This document shows positions 42,167 to 49,516 of a stretch of DNA of 64,000 nt, piece by piece. The translations under genes and the position numbers were made by a program. Below the pieces are notes generated by a model, which saw only the letters and a list, made by a program, of their open reading frames with translations, was not told the origin of the DNA and did not search any database. The stretch lies in the NCBI RefSeq assembly GCF_034927245.1, contig NZ_JAYFQK010000008.1, forward strand, positions 62,001 through 126,000, in the 5' to 3' direction. Numbering within the stretch: position 1 is the first letter of the stretch; each line of letters begins with the position of its first letter. This stretch comes from Desulfitobacterium_A sp034927245 (lineage in GTDB: Bacteria > Bacillota > Desulfitobacteriia > Desulfitobacteriales > Desulfitobacteriaceae).

Positions 42167-42216
42167 GGATGTCTCTGTGAACTTGTTTCAGCAGGTTCAC
42201 ATTAAAGGGGACATCC
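42167..42216. repeat. Nested inverted repeat at the right end of transposon 1
   Basis: GGATGTC / GACATCC (42167-42173, 42210-42216) enclose GTGAAC / GTTCAC (42177-42182, 42195-42200). Candidate transposase-binding end or outward-facing hairpin. Confidence 0.5.
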
Positions 42217-42228
42217 TTTTCCTTTGCT

Positions 42229-42471
42229 TTGATAAGGTCATTATATCTGTCAATTCATGGACAGGCAATCCCGTCAGCTTTTGGACTGTTTGCGCTAGCG
42301 CAAACAATTAAGTTTTTAAATTATATACTCGTACCGATCGTTCTAGGTTTTATTGCAATGTTTTATGTTATTAATGGTGAATATACTGAAATAGGTTGGG
42401 TAGTAATTGCTTTGGTAGTCACATTGGGATTGATTGGTAAGGACCTTATCTTCGGTAGAAGTGAAACGTAA
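42229..42471 (+). CDS. Small membrane protein between the transposons
   Basis: 80 residues with two hydrophobic stretches (about residues 32-48 and 56-72); TTG start directly next to the transposon 1 end. Because the frame begins at the insertion edge, the original 5' end may have been displaced. Unrecognised. Confidence 0.4.
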   Translation: MIRSLYLSIHGQAIPSAFGLFALAQTIKFLNYILVPIVLGFIAMFYVINGEYTEIGWVVIALVVTLGLIGKDLIFGRSET

Positions 42472-42489
42472 TTATATATTTTTGCTGAA

Positions 42490-42606
42490 GGGGCTGCCCA
42501 CCATGACAGCCCTTGAATTACAGGCCGCCATCCATCAGATAACAGAGTGTTCTCGCAACTTAGCAAAGCTGGATGCAGTTGGGACGCTATGGGAAAGGCT
42601 TCTCGG
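42490..42606 (+). repeat. Structured island repeat R5 (attC-like, divergent)
   Basis: GGGGCTG...CAGCCC hairpin, then GGCCGCCATCCATCAGATAACA (matching parts of R1, R3 and R4), a variable middle with CAACT/AGTTG, ending CGCTATGGGAAA instead of GTTAT. Follows a small plus-strand gene by 18 bases, as the other repeats do. Confidence 0.65.
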
Positions 42607-42660
42607 CTATTTCGTACTTGTAGAAAAATGTTAAGGAACAGGAGGGATACTTTAGCTTAT

Positions 42661-43023
42661 ATGAGCTTTAAAAGTAAGAAATTGCGAATGGTGTGTTGGA
42701 TAATCTTACTACTCATTATTTTAATAGTAACATATTATTGGCTAAGCTTTAGGTTCTTTATAGACTTAACCCAGTTTTGGTTAATGGGACTTATCCTATC
42801 TTTCGCTCTTGTATTTATTCTTCATAAGATTTTAAAACTCTGGAAAATCCCGATAGTGGTAATTTGTTTGGACTTAGTTTTTCATTTTAACTACACTTAT
42901 AGCGGCGAAGTCGCAATAACTTACTATTTGGTTGAAATACCATTTGTTATTTTAACTATATTATTTACGACTTGGATTTACATTGTTCACAAGCTCAAAA
43001 ACGGAATCGAAGAAAGCGACTAA
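42661..43023 (+). CDS. Small multi-pass membrane protein
   Basis: About 120 residues, three to four hydrophobic helices (MVCWIILLLIILIVTYYW, LMGLILSFALVFIL, IPIVVICLDLVFHF, IPFVILTILFTTWIY). Unrecognised. GGAGGG lies 14 bases before ATG 42661, a long spacing, so the start is uncertain. Lies between R5 and transposon 2. Confidence 0.5.
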   Translation: MSFKSKKLRMVCWIILLLIILIVTYYWLSFRFFIDLTQFWLMGLILSFALVFILHKILKLWKIPIVVICLDLVFHFNYTYSGEVAITYYLVEIPFVILTILFTTWIYIVHKLKNGIEESD

Positions 43024-43186
43024 TTGTAGCGAACTGAGTTCTTTGGCGGTAATGTGCCCATTGCCAATTTCATTTAATTATTAACTTTAGATTCACCGCC
43101 TTCAGCGGTTATTCTTTTTCTCGCAAATCTTTGCCGATGGCGGCAATCTTAATTCTAACCAATCATCGCCATCGGCAGTTACTTCA

Positions 43187-43984
43187 TTAAAGATTTTCGT
43201 CATTCATTCCTTTCTGGACGGCATCCACATCAACAACAGAGCTTTCTGCGGTAATGGCTGCAATAATGGCATAGCGGCAGATGTTATTAATGCGCCGGGG
43301 AAGCCCCTTCGAATATTGGTAGATCATCGTCATGGCTTCATCGGTAAAGATTTGTCTATCCACTCCGGCGATTCTTAGATGGTGCTGAATGTAAGCGGGA
43401 ACTTCCTTTTCACAAAGTGCCGGTAAACGGTAGTGAATCGTAATCCTTTGCCGTATGCATTCAAGAACCTGTAATCGCAAGGTTTCTGTGAGTTGCGGCT
43501 GTCCGGTAAGGATAATGGTCAAGGGAGAAAACGAATCGGTTTGGTAATTCAGCGCAAAGCGAAGTTCACTTAACATCGGGACTCCAAGCTCTTGGGCTTC
43601 GTCAATAATGACGATCGGTTTAACTCCTTTCTGGTGCCATTCGAGCATAATCTGTGTGAGTAAACGTTTGTTCTCTGCGAATCCTCGCCGTGGCTGAACG
43701 TTGAGTTGGTAAAGAAGACTTCGGTAAAACTCAGTCGGGGTCAGTTGAGAGTTCGCTAAGTAAAGAGTTCGGTAACGGGAGGCATCCAAGGAGTGCATAA
43801 CAGCTCGAAGGGCCGTCGACTTACCGGAGCCGACTTGACCTGTCACGACCGCTAAGGAACCTGTTTCAATCGCGTGACGAAGTCTTACGCGAAGTTCTTC
43901 GTGGCCTTCCGACACAAAGACTTCGGAAGGTGCAAGCTCTCGAGAAAACGGTTCCCGCGTAAATGGAAAATTAGGACTATACAT
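43187..43984 (-). CDS. ExeA-like AAA+ ATPase of transposon 2
   Basis: 265 residues: Walker A GQVGSGKSTALRAV, Walker B PIVIIDEAQELG, ILTGQPQLTETL, and C-terminal YSKGLPRRINNICRYAI. The start overlaps the transposase stop by eight bases. It parallels the ATPase at 39409-40209 and likely has the same role in target handling. Confidence 0.85.
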   Translation of the reverse strand: MYSPNFPFTREPFSRELAPSEVFVSEGHEELRVRLRHAIETGSLAVVTGQVGSGKSTALRAVMHSLDASRYRTLYLANSQLTPTEFYRSLLYQLNVQPRRGFAENKRLLTQIMLEWHQKGVKPIVIIDEAQELGVPMLSELRFALNYQTDSFSPLTIILTGQPQLTETLRLQVLECIRQRITIHYRLPALCEKEVPAYIQHHLRIAGVDRQIFTDEAMTMIYQYSKGLPRRINNICRYAIIAAITAESSVVDVDAVQKGMNDENL

Positions 43985-45368
43985 TCGGCTTCACCCCCAA
44001 TGCCTTTGCAAAGGAAAGTCCTGTTCGTGTTTTAACCTCTTCCTGATGCTCCCTCACAATCGACTCTATCACATCGTCTAAGCACATTTGGTTTTCGCTT
44101 TGTCTTTCGCTAACTCTCTTTTCCGTAAAGTTTTTCATCTGGTAGGGCCGAGCTTCGCACCGGTAAACTCCTTCATAATAGACCAGGATTCTCTTTAAAT
44201 CGTAGGGGTTAAAGCGAAGTTCCACGGTTTTGCCCATCAGGGCTTCATCGACCTCATAGAGATTACCGTAAATCTTTACGGCTGCGAGTTTACTCACTTG
44301 GCGCTTTTCCCGCCAAAGGAAGACTTCCTGAACGGTTTGGAAATCCATTTTCCGAGATTTAAGAAGCCCATTATCCTTTGCCCGAGCTAAGGCTTCTTGA
44401 GGGCTCATCTTAAGCGTACTATGGCGTTTAGCATGGTAACGGGTTTCAATCCAAGCTGCCAAAAAACGGTTCACTTCTGCCAGCGTAGTCATCTTTTGAG
44501 AATGAATCTGCGTTTTAAGCAGCGGCTCAAACTTCTCAGCAACAGTGCGGAACCAGCGTTCAATTCGACCGCGTCCCTGGGGCTCCCGAGGTTTAGAATG
44601 GTGAATGGAGAAGGTGAGCTCGGCTGCAATCCGCTTCAGGTGTTCCGACCGGAACACCCGCGCATTATCGACATAAAAACGTTCAGGAACTCCATGCTTT
44701 AAAATGGCCTTAAGAAGGGAATCCTCAATGCAAGGTCGGGTTTCATTAAAGTAAAACTCAGCATGAACGATTGTTCGAGAAAAGCTGTCGATGATCGCAA
44801 CTAGACGGAGTCGACGGTTTTTCTCCTTTACTTCATCGTAGAGATACGGGCCATCCCAGACATCACCAATCCATAAAACGTGAGCTCCTTCGACATCTAA
44901 GAGGCGGTAGCGTTTCTTAATAATGCGTTTAAGCGCAGGCCGATCTTTCCCTAGACGTCGGAAGTGACGGTTAAGGGTACTTACACACATTTGCTCGGAT
45001 CCATTCACTTTAAGGGAACGCAACATGTCGATGATGCTATCGGCTGAAAGTTCGGGCTGGCCTAATCTTAGATGAACCGCAGCGTTTAAGGCTTCCTCCG
45101 GAAAGGCCTTAAGCGATCCTTGCTCTTTTCGAACCTTGGGTTTTAAACCCTCCAAACCATCTTTCATGTACTGACTGAGATACCGTTCGATGGTGCGTTT
45201 ACCGAGATACACAAGGCGATTTTGACCATCGAGGTACATTTGGCTTGCGATTTCCTCAAGGATCAATTTTTGGGCACCCCGGGGCAAGGAGCGATTGAGT
45301 AACGGTGCAATGACTTCATAGCGAAGCAGGGCAATCCGCGAACGCTCCTCTTCATCTCGACTTTTCAT
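43977..45368 (-). CDS. DDE transposase of transposon 2
   Basis: 463 residues: N-terminal helix-turn-helix (YLGKRTIERYLSQYMKDGLEGLKPK), catalytic residues in LWIGDVWDGPYL, FYVDNARVFRSEH and GRGRIERWFRTV, and a C-terminal domain beginning QVSKLAAVKIYGNLYEV. Similar to the transposase at 40202 in plan but clearly diverged. SD AGGAGGG is inside a hairpin (45378-45438). Confidence 0.9.
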   Translation of the reverse strand: MKSRDEEERSRIALLRYEVIAPLLNRSLPRGAQKLILEEIASQMYLDGQNRLVYLGKRTIERYLSQYMKDGLEGLKPKVRKEQGSLKAFPEEALNAAVHLRLGQPELSADSIIDMLRSLKVNGSEQMCVSTLNRHFRRLGKDRPALKRIIKKRYRLLDVEGAHVLWIGDVWDGPYLYDEVKEKNRRLRLVAIIDSFSRTIVHAEFYFNETRPCIEDSLLKAILKHGVPERFYVDNARVFRSEHLKRIAAELTFSIHHSKPREPQGRGRIERWFRTVAEKFEPLLKTQIHSQKMTTLAEVNRFLAAWIETRYHAKRHSTLKMSPQEALARAKDNGLLKSRKMDFQTVQEVFLWREKRQVSKLAAVKIYGNLYEVDEALMGKTVELRFNPYDLKRILVYYEGVYRCEARPYQMKNFTEKRVSERQSENQMCLDDVIESIVREHQEEVKTRTGLSFAKALGVKPNV

Positions 45369-45377
45369 ACCTTTTCC

Positions 45378-45438
45378 CTCCTGGTTTGTTCGTTTTGAGA
45401 GTTGTCCCTCTAAATACCATCATGAAACAAACCAGGAG
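45378..45438 (-). promoter_or_regulatory. Hairpin sequestering the transposase SD (transposon 2)
   Basis: Perfect 13-bp inverted repeat CTCCTGGTTTGTT / AACAAACCAGGAG (45378-45390, 45426-45438). On the minus strand the 3' arm includes the AGGAG that forms the SD of the transposase gene. Confidence 0.65.
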
Positions 45439-45465
45439 TTTTGGCGACCACCAAGGTTTATGGGG

Positions 45466-45487
45466 AATCTCCCCCGAGGGGGAGATT
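45466..45487. repeat. Near-perfect palindrome after the DUF6431-like gene
   Basis: AATCTCCCCC-GA-GGGGGAGATT, 10-bp arms. It overlaps the stop of the minus-strand gene. No T-run follows, so it is more likely a protective or regulatory stem than a classic terminator. Confidence 0.6.
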
Positions 45488-46194
45488 TAGGAAGGAGGGG
45501 ACTCCATGTTTACCCGGGATTTGGCATTACCTAAAGGGCCTCCCCATAAATCCCAATCTCCTTTACCTAAAAGATTACATAGCCCCATCAAGCGGTTAAA
45601 ACGGGGAAATTGAATCCACTCGGCATAACGCCTTAACCAAGCAAGTATTAGCTGAGTCATTCTCCAATCCGATGTTGGAGCGATGGGTAACCGTTCATGT
45701 CCGATTCCCTGAAGAATCCGTTGTATAACCTCGCCGAAGAGTTGAAACGATTGGGCTAAAGCTAAATTAACCCACGTCGAAATGGTTCGAGGATCGTAAC
45801 CGATCCTTTCCCCAATTTCTTGAAAACTCATACCTCGGAGATGTTCAATGAGCGCCCATTCATGTGTTTCAAGAGCTTCCCTTTGGTAGGGCAGTACAAA
45901 TTCAGGCCAATAGCTAATCGTTTCATGGCACTTTTCACAGTAAGCCTGAAACATTGGAATCTTCTCTTCATGAACATGATCTGGTAAGAATCCTCGTTCC
46001 CAATGCATATTCCAGTGGGGCCTATGAGCTAAATTATTAAGGCAGATTGGGTGCTCAGGAAGAAAATCTTTAGGATTTTTCAAATAACTCTTGTAATCAT
46101 CACAGAGAATTGGTACTCTCATCTTGGTTACTGGACTTCCAGTCACCTTGTGGATGGCATCGGGAGAAGGGCCGCCAAACCTTTTAACTCCCAT
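45487..46194 (-). CDS. DUF6431-like protein of transposon 2
   Basis: Up to 235 residues. HPICLNNLAHRPHWNMHWERG and AYCEKCHETISYWPEFVLPYQREA carry the cysteine/histidine pattern, followed by the helix-turn-helix MSFQEIGERIGYDPRTISTWVNLAL. The 'LPYQREALE' stretch parallels 'VPYKRYES' in the transposon 1 protein. ATG 46194 has a weak SD; an internal ATG (MRVPIL) is possible. Role in targeting or end recognition is inference. Confidence 0.6.
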   Translation of the reverse strand: MGVKRFGGPSPDAIHKVTGSPVTKMRVPILCDDYKSYLKNPKDFLPEHPICLNNLAHRPHWNMHWERGFLPDHVHEEKIPMFQAYCEKCHETISYWPEFVLPYQREALETHEWALIEHLRGMSFQEIGERIGYDPRTISTWVNLALAQSFQLFGEVIQRILQGIGHERLPIAPTSDWRMTQLILAWLRRYAEWIQFPRFNRLMGLCNLLGKGDWDLWGGPLGNAKSRVNMESPPS

Positions 46195-46209
46195 GCCACG
46201 AAGATGAAG

Positions 46210-46250
46210 AAGCCATCTCCTTGCATTTTTTACAAGGGATGGCTTTCTCC
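46210..46250 (+). terminator. Hairpin at the edge of transposon 2
   Basis: AAGCCATC / GATGGCTT (46210-46217, 46238-46245) with inner TCCTTG/CAAGG, followed by TCTCCGTTT. May insulate the transposon from outside transcription. Confidence 0.45.
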
Positions 46251-46387
46251 GTTTATCGTCATTTTTCCTGCATTATCACCATTTTGTATCAGCGCCTTTG
46301 GCGCTAAGTCTTTCACCGCCATTTAGCGTACGCGGTCACAGATAGCACATTGACAGTAAGTAAACATATTCAACTAAAAGCATTGTG

Positions 46388-46423
46388 GTAAAAAAGAAGG
46401 GATGTACCCGAAAGTACACCCCT
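46388..46423 (-). terminator. Terminator of the integrase operon
   Basis: GGGATGTAC / GTACACCCC stem (46399-46407, 46414-46422); on the minus strand it is followed by CTTCTTTTTT. Lies just after the 46430-46642 gene. Confidence 0.8.
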
Positions 46424-46429
46424 TTATCA

Positions 46430-46642
46430 TTATTGTAAATTTCCTTCCAAGTAACAAAAGGCGTAATTTTGACGACCTAAATCATCTAAAACATACCATT
46501 CTTCAGTATCACTATTAAACAAGAGAGGGTATTCTTTATCTACTGAAAAGTCAATTTTACTTTCGGTTGGAATCCATTTAGTCGCACCTTTGATTCTGAT
46601 TTTATCATCGAGAGAACAAGGGAAATTCAGGATTTTTGCCAT
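46430..46642 (-). CDS. Small hypothetical protein downstream of integrase
   Basis: 70 residues: AKILNFPCSLDDKIRIKGATKWIP and EWYVLDDLGRQNYAFCYLEG. Soluble, no recognised domain. ATG 46642 follows GAGGAGTGATT. Same direction as the zinc-ribbon and recombinase genes upstream, so probably the same transcript. Confidence 0.55.
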   Translation of the reverse strand: MAKILNFPCSLDDKIRIKGATKWIPTESKIDFSVDKEYPLLFNSDTEEWYVLDDLGRQNYAFCYLEGNLQ

Positions 46643-46663
46643 AATATAATCACTCCTCATAAT

Positions 46664-46885
46664 TTATTGAACGCTTTTTAATTCATCTTTTAAGCCAACA
46701 AAATCATTGATATTTCTGACATGACCAATTGTAAATAAACTTGCACATTTTGAATTTATACAGTCTAAAGAAACTTCCCAACCATATCCAGAACCTTTCC
46801 CCGCCTTGGTATCCCAATCACAACCTGAATAGCTAATATTGAGTTTAAGGATAGAATTACAAACAGGACATTTTAACATTTGCAT
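46664..46885 (-). CDS. Small zinc-ribbon-like protein
   Basis: 73 residues with CPVC near the N-terminus and later CINSKCASLF, a possible Cys4 zinc ribbon, and GSGYGWEVSLDC between. SD AAGGGGGAT. Lies 13 bases after the recombinase. Function unknown; it could be an element-encoded accessory factor. Confidence 0.6.
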   Translation of the reverse strand: MQMLKCPVCNSILKLNISYSGCDWDTKAGKGSGYGWEVSLDCINSKCASLFTIGHVRNINDFVGLKDELKSVQ

Positions 46886-46898
46886 TGGTTAATCCCCC

Positions 46899-47825
46899 TT
46901 AAAAGATTTCAATTTTGTTTAGTGGGTTATATTTATCATTTACGTCTTTAAGAGCGGTTCCCCATAAAGCCAAATATTTTTCTGTCATGCTTAACTCTGT
47001 ATGTCTGAGCATTTTTTGTAGGGAGAAAACGTCCATTCCTGCCATCAAGCAACGATGGGCAAAAGTATGTCTGAACGTATGACAGGACAATCTTACATCT
47101 TTAAAATTCATGATTGTACTTAGTCGCTTGAACATTCCTTTTATAGAATCAGGAGAACATTGTTTACCCTCTCTAGTGGTGAATACATAAACAGGTAATT
47201 TTTTAAATTTACGTTCACAAAATAAACGATATTCAGACAATTCTTTAGCTAATTTATCAATCATTGGAATACTACTTTGCATACGCTTTTTCCCAAAAAC
47301 AGTAATGACATTATGATCGAAATTTATATCATTCCATTTGAGATTGACTAATTCTCCTAATCGGACTCCTGTACCAATAAGAGTAATGATTATGGCTGAA
47401 TCTCTCATTGCATAAAAAGATTTATCACGATGTTTGAGATGAGCAAAATAACTTAACATTTGTTTAACTTGTTGATCGGTGAAAACTTCAATCTTAATGT
47501 CTACTTCTAGTTTTTTGATTTTAACAACTGGATTTGTTTTAGGGGTATAGAGTTCTAACTCATTAGTTAGATAGTTGAAAAATGCCTTGACGTTGATAAT
47601 TTTGTGGTTAATACTCTTTGGATTATTTCCTCTTTCCTTTTGGCAATATAGGAGATAACCTTTAATGGTATTACCTGTCACTTCTGAGGTATCCATGATT
47701 TCTTCTCTGATGCAATAACTATGAAATTCTTCGAGGTTGTATTTGTAACCAGTAATTGTTGCCTTGGACATATTCTTGAATTCTCGGTCTTGAATAAAGT
47801 CTTTGATGGCAAATTTGAGTAACAA
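46899..47825 (-). CDS. Tyrosine recombinase/integrase next to tRNA-Pro
   Basis: About 308 residues. N-terminal SAM-like domain (FIQDREFKNMSKATITGYKYNLEEF), catalytic Arg in GTGVRLGEL, His-X-X-Arg in SCHTFRHTFAHR, His in LRHTELSMTEKYLALW and Tyr in the same segment. No extra integron-integrase patch is recognised. The start is TTG 47825 (or GTG 47834), inside a terminator-like hairpin downstream of tRNA-Pro; the next ATG would cut the SAM domain. Probably the integrase of an element inserted at the tRNA. Confidence 0.85.
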   Translation of the reverse strand: MLLKFAIKDFIQDREFKNMSKATITGYKYNLEEFHSYCIREEIMDTSEVTGNTIKGYLLYCQKERGNNPKSINHKIINVKAFFNYLTNELELYTPKTNPVVKIKKLEVDIKIEVFTDQQVKQMLSYFAHLKHRDKSFYAMRDSAIIITLIGTGVRLGELVNLKWNDINFDHNVITVFGKKRMQSSIPMIDKLAKELSEYRLFCERKFKKLPVYVFTTREGKQCSPDSIKGMFKRLSTIMNFKDVRLSCHTFRHTFAHRCLMAGMDVFSLQKMLRHTELSMTEKYLALWGTALKDVNDKYNPLNKIEIF

Positions 47826-47871
47826 AAAAACCACTTCCTTCTTTACTTAATTTCGTAAAGAACAAAGTGGT
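47824..47871 (-). terminator. Terminator between tRNA-Pro and integrase, overlapping the integrase start
   Basis: On the minus strand: ACCACTT / AAGTGGT (47865-47871, 47830-47836) and inner CTTTAC/GTAAAG, followed by seven T (47824-47830). The integrase start codon lies in the stem or T-run. Confidence 0.75.
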
Positions 47872-47956
47872 CTTGATAATCGAAATAGGGTCGGTCTGTA
47901 TCCACTTGGTTATTTTGATACTTTAAAATCGCTGAAACCCTTGTAGTTAATTTCAA

Positions 47957-48033
47957 TGGTCGGGGCGACAGGATTCGAACCTGCGGCCTCTTGGTCCCGA
48001 ACCAAGCGCGCTACCAAGCTGCGCTACGCCCCG
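47957..48033 (-). tRNA. tRNA-Pro (CGG anticodon), CCA encoded
   Basis: Minus strand. Acceptor CGGGGCG/CGCCCCG, D-arm GTAGCGCAGCTTGGTAGCGC, anticodon stem CTTGG/CCAAG with loop TTCGGGA (anticodon CGG), T-arm GCAGGTTCGAATCCTGT, discriminator A and encoded CCA. The integrase gene lies 132 bases beyond the 3' end in the same direction. Confidence 0.96.
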
Positions 48034-48118
48034 TTTACCGAACGACTTTTATCTTAGCAAACGTCAGGCATACTGTCAAGCAAACTTTTTAATGATTTAT
48101 TTCTTTTAGCTGTTTTTA

Positions 48119-48266
48119 ATATATACAGAATATTCTAATACAAAATATATCACTTAAATAAAGGATATTTCCCGATTTATTGCAGAAGTATCAATTCTTA
48201 GATATACTACTAAGGAGATATTTGTTAATTACATAATTAAAGTAGATATACAGGAATATCCTAATA
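48119..48266. promoter_or_regulatory. Two related palindromic sites upstream of degV
   Basis: ATATACAGAATATTCTAATA (from 48121) and ATATACAGGAATATCCTAATA-type (48246-48266) are near-identical direct repeats with internal palindromes AGAATATTCT and AGGAATATCCT. A third, inverted relative is at 11297-11315. The rest of 48034-48286 is A+T-rich and includes the tRNA promoter side; no gene seen. Confidence 0.4.
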
Positions 48267-48286
48267 GATAGAGTGGAGGATAAGTT

Positions 48287-49138
48287 TTGCGCAAAACTGC
48301 CATAGTTATGGATTCGACAGGGTACCTAACCCCCGATCTTCTCAAAAATTATGATATTAAAGTCGTCCCGTTAAACGTGATGATCGGTAGTGAAAGCTTT
48401 TCCGAAAATGAGTTGTCCATTGAGAATTTTTTTGTGAAGTTAGGCCAAGGTACATCGACAACTTCTCAACCTTCAGTGGGTGCTTTTCTACAAGTTTATC
48501 AATCCTTGATTGCGGCAGGGTATAAAGAGGTTGTAAGCATCCATTTGTCCCAAAAAATCAGTGGAACAATAACAGCCGCGCGAATGGCCTGCAAGTTGCT
48601 TCCAGATGTCTCTATTCAAGTTTTTGATTCCGGTTCATCGGCATTAGGATTAGGACTTCTTGCTTGGGCCGCAGCAGAATGGGCTGATGATGGTTTGGAT
48701 GCGTTGGCTATTATTAATGATCTTTCCAAGTTGAAAGAACGAACTGGGTTATATTTTATAGTGGATACTTTGGAATATTTACAAAGAGGAGGACGGATCG
48801 GGGGGGCGGCTGCACTATTTGGGACTCTGCTCAAGATCAAACCCATTCTTTACTTTAATCCTTCCGGAGAAATTGACGTTTTTGAAAAGGTACGCACCAA
48901 AGGAAGGGCTTGGCAAAGAGTGTTTAAAGAGCTGGAGCGAGCCCATTCCTTAGGAGGATCATATAGAATTGCCGTAATGCATGTTGAATTACCGGAAGAA
49001 GCAAATGATATAGCAAAGAGACTAAAGGGAAAATACCCCAATGATGAAATCCGTGTGTTTGAAGCGGGACCTGTGATTGCTACTCATGTTGGACCGGGGG
49101 CTTCAGGACTATCATTCTATCCTTTGATCGATAAGTGA
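48287..49138 (+). CDS. degV: DegV-family fatty-acid-binding protein
   Basis: 283 residues. AIVMDSTGYLTPDLL, VPLNVMIGSESFSE, TTSQPSVGAFLQVY, HLSQKISGTITAARMA and DTLEYLQRGGRIGGAAALFG follow the family order; members bind a fatty acyl chain, in FakB proteins for the fatty-acid kinase. TTG start after GGAGGATAAG. Monocistronic, with a terminator after it. Annotating it as FakB without FakA in view would be over-reach. Confidence 0.93.
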   Translation: MRKTAIVMDSTGYLTPDLLKNYDIKVVPLNVMIGSESFSENELSIENFFVKLGQGTSTTSQPSVGAFLQVYQSLIAAGYKEVVSIHLSQKISGTITAARMACKLLPDVSIQVFDSGSSALGLGLLAWAAAEWADDGLDALAIINDLSKLKERTGLYFIVDTLEYLQRGGRIGGAAALFGTLLKIKPILYFNPSGEIDVFEKVRTKGRAWQRVFKELERAHSLGGSYRIAVMHVELPEEANDIAKRLKGKYPNDEIRVFEAGPVIATHVGPGASGLSFYPLIDK

Positions 49139-49160
49139 ATAAAAGTCTGGTATAATAAAG

Positions 49161-49197
49161 ACATCTTTAAAGAAATGATTTTAAAGGTGTTTTTTTC
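49161..49197 (+). terminator. Rho-independent terminator after degV
   Basis: ACATCTTTAAA / TTTAAAGGTGT (one mismatch) with an 8-base loop, then TTTTTTT. Confidence 0.82.
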
Positions 49198-49500
49198 TTA
49201 TATATTAACATTAAACTACAAATAATTTGAAGGATATTTCTGGACAATCAACGAAGCTATTGAGCAATTATATTTTAACGATTAGCGTGGTAAATTACCC
49301 TATAAAATAAAGTTATCAGAATCTTTGAAGGATTTGGCAAACTTATATAGAATGTGATCAGATAAGCAAAAACATAAGGAAAAAAGTTGTGAAAAGGTAT
49401 GTAAAGTTTCAAGATTAAAAATTCCGAATAGAAATTATGCTTACGAAATAGGAATTATTATAAAATAAGGTAAATATTATAAGAACCGAAATATACAGAC

Positions 49501-49516
49501 TCTTATGATCATAAGA
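49501..49516. promoter_or_regulatory. 16-bp perfect palindrome upstream of the CODH/ACS operon
   Basis: TCTTATGATCATAAGA ends 3 bases before the SD AGGAG of the first cooC gene. It may be an operator or an mRNA hairpin covering the SD. The remaining 49198-49500 is A+T-rich leader or promoter DNA without a visible gene. Confidence 0.45.

Larger units (their letters stand above)
39026..42213 (-). mobile_element. Transposon 1: DUF6431-like protein / DDE transposase / ExeA-like ATPase / small protein
   Basis: Four minus-strand genes in one unit. Candidate ends: AAGG-TGTCCC at 39022-39031 and the inverted AAGGATGTCCCC at 42207-42219, i.e. a short TGTCCC-type terminal repeat. No convincing target duplication was found. 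Architecture recalls Tn7/Tn402-type elements (DDE plus AAA ATPase). Exact ends are uncertain. Confidence 0.65.
43044..46321 (-). mobile_element. Transposon 2: DUF6431-like protein / DDE transposase / ExeA-like ATPase
   Basis: Three minus-strand genes in the same order as transposon 1. Candidate ends are TGGCGGT at 43044-43050 and ACCGCCA at 46315-46321, with several internal GCCGATGGCG / CGCCATCGGC-type repeats at 43100-43170. No clear target duplication seen. The boundaries are provisional. Confidence 0.6.

Noticed and set aside
46899..47825. Integron integrase (IntI) mobilising the repeat array
   Set aside because: The catalytic motifs are generic tyrosine recombinase; no IntI-specific extra helix is recognised and the gene is at a tRNA, 4 kb from the nearest repeat. 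It cannot be assigned as IntI.
31568..47956. CRISPR array
   Set aside because: Repeats R1-R5 are long, few, widely spaced and palindromic across their whole length; there are no short regular repeat-spacer units and no cas genes.
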